A DNA stretch of 64,000 nt from Streptomyces sp. RFCAC02 (GTDB lineage Bacteria > Actinomycetota > Actinomycetes > Streptomycetales > Streptomycetaceae), in assembly GCF_004193175.1 (NCBI RefSeq), contig NZ_SAUH01000001.1, positions 2,645,501 through 2,709,500 on the forward strand, written 5' to 3'. Shown one piece after another: positions 60,180 through 64,000 of the stretch. A program made the translations under genes and the position numbers. The notes under the pieces were generated by a model. It searched no databases. It was given only the letters and a program-made list of their open reading frames with translations, and was not told where the DNA came from. Within the stretch, counting starts at the first letter, position 1. The number at the start of each line of letters is the position of its first letter.

Positions 60180-61139
60180 ATGAGCACGGGTGGTGCCACG
60201 GCCAGCGGCTCGGGGCTCGCGCTCGGCCTGGGCGCGTTCGGCATGTGGGGGCTGCTGCCCCTGTACTGGGATCTGCTGGACGGGATCGGCGCGGGCGAGA
60301 CGCTGGCGCACCGGATGGTGTGGTCGCTGCCGACCGCGCTGATCCTGGTGGCGTTCGTCCGCGACTGGGGCTGGATACGCCCGCTGCTGCGGCAGCCGAA
60401 GCGGCTCGCCCTGCTGGCCGCGTCGGCCAGCCTCATCACCGCCAACTGGTACCTGTTCATCTGGGCCGTCGCCGAGGACCGGGTGCTGGAGGCGTCCCTC
60501 GGCTACTTCATCAACCCGCTGTTCACGATCGCGCTCGGCGTCGTCGTGCTGCGGGAGCGGCTGCGGCCGGCACAGTGGGCGGCGGTCGGGATCGGGGCGC
60601 TGGCCGTCGTCGTGATGGGCGTGGCGTACGGGCAGGTGCCGTGGGTGTCGCTGGCGCTGAGCGTCAGCTTCGCCCTGTACGGGCTGGTGAAGAAGACGAC
60701 GGGGCTCGACGGGCTCCAGGGCTTCACGGCCGACACGCTGCTGCAGTTCCTGCCGGCGCTCGGGTTCCTGGTGGTGCTCGGCGCGCGGGGCGACGGCTCG
60801 TTCACGTCCGGGGGCGCGGGGCACGCGCTGCTGCTGATGAGCACGGGCGTGGCGACGGCGCTGCCGCTGATCTTCTTCGGCGCGGCCGCGGTGCGGCTGC
60901 CGCTGTCGGTGGTCGGGATGATGCAGTACCTGGCGCCGACGCTGATGTTCCTGCTGGGTCTGCTGGTGTTCCACGAGGAGATGCCGCCGGAGCGGTGGGC
61001 CGGCTTCCTGCTGGTGTGGGGCGCGCTGGTCGTGCTGACGTGGGACGTGCTGCGGCAGGCGCGGGCGGTGCGCCGTACGGTGGCCGCCCATGTGCCGCGG
61101 GCCGCCGGCCGGGAGAGCGCGGCGGCGCCGGCGGAGTGA
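60180..61139 (+). CDS. rarD: RarD/EamA-family permease
   Basis: The 319-residue membrane protein has ten helices in two EamA repeats. RarD features: FGMWGLLPLYWDLLDGIGAGETLAHRMVWSLP near the start, SLITANWYLFIWAVAEDRVLEASLGYFINPL, LVVLRERLR-like segments, and MMQYLAPTLMFLLGLLVFHEEM in the second half. The substrate is unknown; family members export small metabolites. ATG 60180 follows GGAAGGAG. It stands alone between the korAB terminator and the convergent alpha/beta hydrolase. Confidence 0.92.
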   Translation: MSTGGATASGSGLALGLGAFGMWGLLPLYWDLLDGIGAGETLAHRMVWSLPTALILVAFVRDWGWIRPLLRQPKRLALLAASASLITANWYLFIWAVAEDRVLEASLGYFINPLFTIALGVVVLRERLRPAQWAAVGIGALAVVVMGVAYGQVPWVSLALSVSFALYGLVKKTTGLDGLQGFTADTLLQFLPALGFLVVLGARGDGSFTSGGAGHALLLMSTGVATALPLIFFGAAAVRLPLSVVGMMQYLAPTLMFLLGLLVFHEEMPPERWAGFLLVWGALVVLTWDVLRQARAVRRTVAAHVPRAAGRESAAAPAE

Positions 61140-61166
61140 CGGCCGGCCGCGCCGCCTGGGCCGGGC

Positions 61167-61988
61167 TCAGGCCCGCAGGAAGGCGAGGAGGTCGGCGGTG
61201 AGGCGGTCCTTCGTGCCCGGGGCGCCGGGCAGGCCGTGGGAGCCACCGGGGTAGACGGTGAGGGTGGCGTCGGGAATGATCCGGGCCGCCTTCTCGCCGG
61301 TCGCGGCGAGCGGCACGATGCGGTCGTCGTCGCCGTGGACGACGAGGGCCGGCACGTCGATGGCGCGGAGGTCCTCGGTGAAGTCCGTCTCGGAGAACTC
61401 CTTGACGCAGGCGAGGGCCGCCTTGACGCCCTGGTGCATCGCCATGAACCAGAACGCGTCGGCGAGGCCGGTGCTCATCGCGCCGTCGTCGGCGCTGTAG
61501 AAGCGGCCGGCGAGGTCGTGCCAGAACTGGGCACGGTCGGCCCTGATGGCCTGCCTGATGGCGTCGAGCTCGTCGATGGGGACGCCCTGGGGGTTGGTCT
61601 CGGTGCGCAGCATCAGCGGCGGGACGGCGGCGACGAGGACGGCCTGCCGGACGCGGGACGTGCCGTGGCGGCTGATGTAGCGGCACAGCTCGCCGCCGCC
61701 CATGGAGTGGCCCACGAGGGTGATGTCGCGCAGGTCGAGGGTCTCGATGATCTGGGCCAGGTCGTCGGCCCAGGTGTCCATGTCGTTGCCGTGCCAGGTC
61801 TGCGTGGAGCGGCCGTGGCCGCGCCGGTCGTGCGCGACGCCGCGGAATCCGGCCTCGGCGACGGCGTTCAGCTGGTCGTCCCAGGCGTCGGCGTTCAAGG
61901 GCCAGCCGTGGAGGAAGACGACCGGGCGGCCGGTGCCCCAGTCCTTGTAGTAGAGGTTCGCGCCGTCGCGGGTGGTCACAAAGCGCAT
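61167..61988 (-). CDS. alpha/beta hydrolase (non-haem chloroperoxidase/arylesterase type)
   Basis: The 273-residue enzyme has the oxyanion motif VVFLHGWPLNADAW (about 23-36), the nucleophile elbow GHSMGGGE with Ser at about 95, the acid in HGDDDRIVP and the His in GGSHGLPG. The order and length match bacterial cofactor-free haloperoxidases and esterases. DRRGHGRS is the typical strand-4 loop. ATG 61986-61988 is preceded by GGAGATCCCCC. There is no signal, so it is cytoplasmic. Real substrates are probably esters or lactones. Confidence 0.93.
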   Translation of the reverse strand: MRFVTTRDGANLYYKDWGTGRPVVFLHGWPLNADAWDDQLNAVAEAGFRGVAHDRRGHGRSTQTWHGNDMDTWADDLAQIIETLDLRDITLVGHSMGGGELCRYISRHGTSRVRQAVLVAAVPPLMLRTETNPQGVPIDELDAIRQAIRADRAQFWHDLAGRFYSADDGAMSTGLADAFWFMAMHQGVKAALACVKEFSETDFTEDLRAIDVPALVVHGDDDRIVPLAATGEKAARIIPDATLTVYPGGSHGLPGAPGTKDRLTADLLAFLRA

Positions 61989-62059
61989 GGGGGATCTCCT
62001 GGGCGTCGCGCGGTCCGGGCTTCAACGCGTCATTCAACCGCACAAAGGGGATGAATCGG

Positions 62060-62968
62060 TCAGCCGCGCGGTGAGGTGCTCACCCGGTCGTACGAGAGGT
62101 CCCACAGGCGCCGGGCGGCCTCCGGATCGCGGGCGTGGGGGGCGACGGCTTCCGGGACGGCCTCGCTGCACGCCGTGAAGTAGCGGCCGCCGATGTCGGC
62201 GAGCGGCGGCCAGGCGGCGAGCACAACGGGAGTGGCCGCGCCGCGCCGGGCGGGGGCGCCCCCCGGCGCGCCGTCCGGGTCGGTCCAGCGGGTGAGGCGG
62301 GTCGCCGTCGGCCCCGGGTCGGCGGTGTTGACGGCGATGCGGTCGCCGGACCAGCGGCGGTGCGCCTCGACGGCGAACAGCGCGGTGGCGGACTTGGAGC
62401 GGGCGTACGCGACGGCCGGGTCGTACCGGTGGGCGCGGAAGTCGAGGTCGTCCGGGTCGGGGGCGGCGAGCCGGTGAGCGGCGCAGGTGAGGGTGATGAC
62501 ACGCGCCCCGCCGGCCGCGCCGAGGGCCGGGTGGAGGCCGGTGGCGAGCGCGAAGTGGCCGAGGTGGTTGACGGCGAGGTGCGTCTCCCAGCCCTCGGCG
62601 GTCCGGGTCACCGGCGGGGCCAGCACGCCGGCGTTGGCGACCAGGATGTGCAGCGGCCCGTCCCAGGCGGTGGTGAACGCGGTGACGGACGCCTGGTCGG
62701 CGAGGTCGAGCGGGGCGACGAGGACGCGGTGGTTGCCGGTGCCGCGGGTGATCCCGGCGGCGGCGCGGGCGCCGGCGGCGGTGTCCCGTACGGCGAGCGT
62801 GACCTCGGCCCCGGCGGCGGCGAGCGCGCGGGCCGTCTCGGCACCGATGCCGGACGTCGCGCCGGTGACGACGGCGCGGCGTCCCGACAGGTCGACGCCG
62901 GCGACGACGTCGGCGGCGGTGACCGTGTCGGGGTCGAACGGGGTGATGATCCGCGCCGGCTCGGTCAT
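62060..62968 (-). CDS. short-chain dehydrogenase/reductase with altered Ser position
   Basis: The 302-residue protein has the SDR cofactor motif TGATSGIG (about 36-43), NAG in LVANAGVLAPP, NHLGHFALATGL and YARSKSA (Tyr and Lys). The position usually held by the catalytic Ser (VSS-AH in related retinol-dehydrogenase-like SDRs) reads TLTCAAH, so Thr or Cys replaces it. This could reduce or change activity. ATG 62966-62968 is the family-type start. It lies 71 nt upstream of the alpha/beta hydrolase gene on the same strand and could be expressed with it. Confidence 0.88.
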   Translation of the reverse strand: MTEPARIITPFDPDTVTAADVVAGVDLSGRRAVVTGATSGIGAETARALAAAGAEVTLAVRDTAAGARAAAGITRGTGNHRVLVAPLDLADQASVTAFTTAWDGPLHILVANAGVLAPPVTRTAEGWETHLAVNHLGHFALATGLHPALGAAGGARVITLTCAAHRLAAPDPDDLDFRAHRYDPAVAYARSKSATALFAVEAHRRWSGDRIAVNTADPGPTATRLTRWTDPDGAPGGAPARRGAATPVVLAAWPPLADIGGRYFTACSEAVPEAVAPHARDPEAARRLWDLSYDRVSTSPRG

Positions 62969-63071
62969 GGGGCCACCTCACTGTCCGCCTGGGCCGGTAC
63001 CCTCTCCCGGCTTTCCGGACATTATGGGCACGGTGGCCCGGGGACGCGGGGACGCCCGCCGGGCCGGCCCG

Positions 63072-64000
63072 TCAGTGGCTGCCCGCCAGTTCGCCGCTGA
63101 GCGTGCCGTGCAGGCGGGCGCTCTGCTCGTTGAGACCGGTGATCTCGACGGTCTTGCCGCGCTCGGCGTACTTGGCCCCTATCGCGTCCAGGGCGGCCAC
63201 GGAGGAGGCGTCCCAGACGTGGGCGGCGGACAGGTCGATGACGACCTTGTCGGGGTCGCCCGCGTAGTCGAACCGGCCGACGATGTCGTTGGACGAGGCG
63301 AAGAACAGTTCGCCGGTGACCCGGTAGACCACCGTGCGGCCGTCGGGGTCGACCACGGCCGTGGCCTCGGCGAGGCGGGCGACACGCTTGGCGAAGACGA
63401 CCATGGCGGTGATGGAGCCGACGACGACGCCGATGGCGAGGTTGTCGGTGGCGACCACCACGATCACGGTGATCACCATGACGGTGATCTCGCCGGCGGG
63501 CATCCGCCTGAGCGTCGCCGGGGCGATGGAGTGCCAGTCGAACGTCGTGAACGACACCATCACCATGACCGCGACGAGGGCCGCCATCGGGATGTCGGAG
63601 ACGACGGGGCCGACGACGACGCACAGCGCCATCAGGAACGAGCCGGCGAGGAACGTGGACAGGCGGGTGCGGGCGCCCGAGACCTTCACGTTGATCATCG
63701 TCTGGCCGATCATGGCGCAGCCGCCCATGCCGCCGAAGAAGCCGGTGACGATGTTGGCGACGCCCTGGCCGATGGACTCGCGGGTCTTGCTGGAGCGCGA
63801 GTCGGTGATGTCGTCCACGAGCTTGGCCGTCATCAGCGACTCCATCAGGCCGACCAGCGCCATCGCCAGGGCGTACGGCGCGATCGTCGTCAGGGTGTCG
63901 AGGGTGAACGGGACGTCCGGCAGTCCTGGCGTCGGCAGCGACGACGGCAGCTCGCCCTTGTCGCCGACGGTGGGGACGGCGATCCCGGCGGCGACGGTGA
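63072..64000 (-). CDS. SulP-family anion transporter with STAS domain (5' end outside window)
   Basis: The last 309 codons are present; the frame is open through the right edge. Membrane part: PYALAMALVGLMESLMTAKL, GGMGGCAMIGQTMINVKVSGARTRLSTFLAGSFL, then helices to about 63400. A C-terminal STAS domain follows (YRVTGELFFASSNDIVGRFD, VIDLSAAHVWDASSVAALDA), with Ser in the ASSVAALD position common to SulP regulators. It moves sulfate, bicarbonate or similar anions across the cytoplasmic membrane. Partner carbonic anhydrase fusion is not seen in this part. Confidence 0.93.
   Translation of the reverse strand, partial: TVAAGIAVPTVGDKGELPSSLPTPGLPDVPFTLDTLTTIAPYALAMALVGLMESLMTAKLVDDITDSRSSKTRESIGQGVANIVTGFFGGMGGCAMIGQTMINVKVSGARTRLSTFLAGSFLMALCVVVGPVVSDIPMAALVAVMVMVSFTTFDWHSIAPATLRRMPAGEITVMVITVIVVVATDNLAIGVVVGSITAMVVFAKRVARLAEATAVVDPDGRTVVYRVTGELFFASSNDIVGRFDYAGDPDKVVIDLSAAHVWDASSVAALDAIGAKYAERGKTVEITGLNEQSARLHGTLSGELAGSH

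Overview
The window is about 72-73% GC over most of its length, with strong third-position G/C bias, frequent GTG starts, many 1-4 nt stop/start overlaps and actinobacterial families (ECF41 and ECF42 sigma factors, WYL regulators, NarL-type two-component systems, DUF2236 and DUF3500 proteins, a 2-oxoacid:ferredoxin oxidoreductase). This points to Streptomyces or a close relative. The right part (tRNA-Tyr, yajQ, corA, dedA-like, htpX, nuo genes, two-component system, korAB) resembles, from memory, a conserved core region of the Streptomyces coelicolor chromosome.

Layout. (1) 1-26.5 kb is a high-GC accessory/regulatory region: a DUF3500 tail, a four-repeat lipoprotein, and a series of regulator/target pairs. 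These are MarR/epoxide hydrolase, ECF42/YCII, TetR/glycoside-hydrolase-like protein, TetR-histidine kinase-response regulator/serine hydrolase, WYL regulator/DHA2 exporter, an FAD monooxygenase with an MFS exporter, and ECF41/NAD(P)-FAD oxidoreductase. A coupled prenyl transferase plus DUF2236-EF-hand pair and a three-gene ABC exporter operon close this part. Several intergenic palindromes look like operators. (2) 26.5-41.25 kb is a mosaic island of lower and uneven GC, with small unknown genes, broken or fused gene fragments, a remnant of an integrative-element gene pair, an orphan type I-E-like CRISPR array (35,038-36,023, no cas genes here) and an N-terminally truncated tyrosine integrase next to tRNA-Tyr. 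It includes one apparently native high-GC segment (32.2-35 kb). (3) 41.25-64 kb is core-like: tRNA-Tyr, YajQ, CorA, a DedA-like protein, YccF, HtpX, then an eleven-gene partial complex I operon read leftward (nuoA-B-C-H-I-J-K-L-M-N; nuoD, E, F and G absent). A two-component system, korAB (2-oxoacid:ferredoxin oxidoreductase), a RarD/EamA permease, an alpha/beta hydrolase, an SDR and a SulP transporter running off the end follow.

How the parts work together. The partial complex I lacks the NADH module and sits close to a ferredoxin-reducing enzyme, so a ferredoxin-fed respiratory module is a reasonable hypothesis. The island appears to be an old integration at the 3' end of tRNA-Tyr that has decayed and collected fragments. 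The CRISPR array in it could only work with Cas proteins encoded elsewhere. The left region is mainly a set of small self-contained stress or drug-response units, each with a local regulator.
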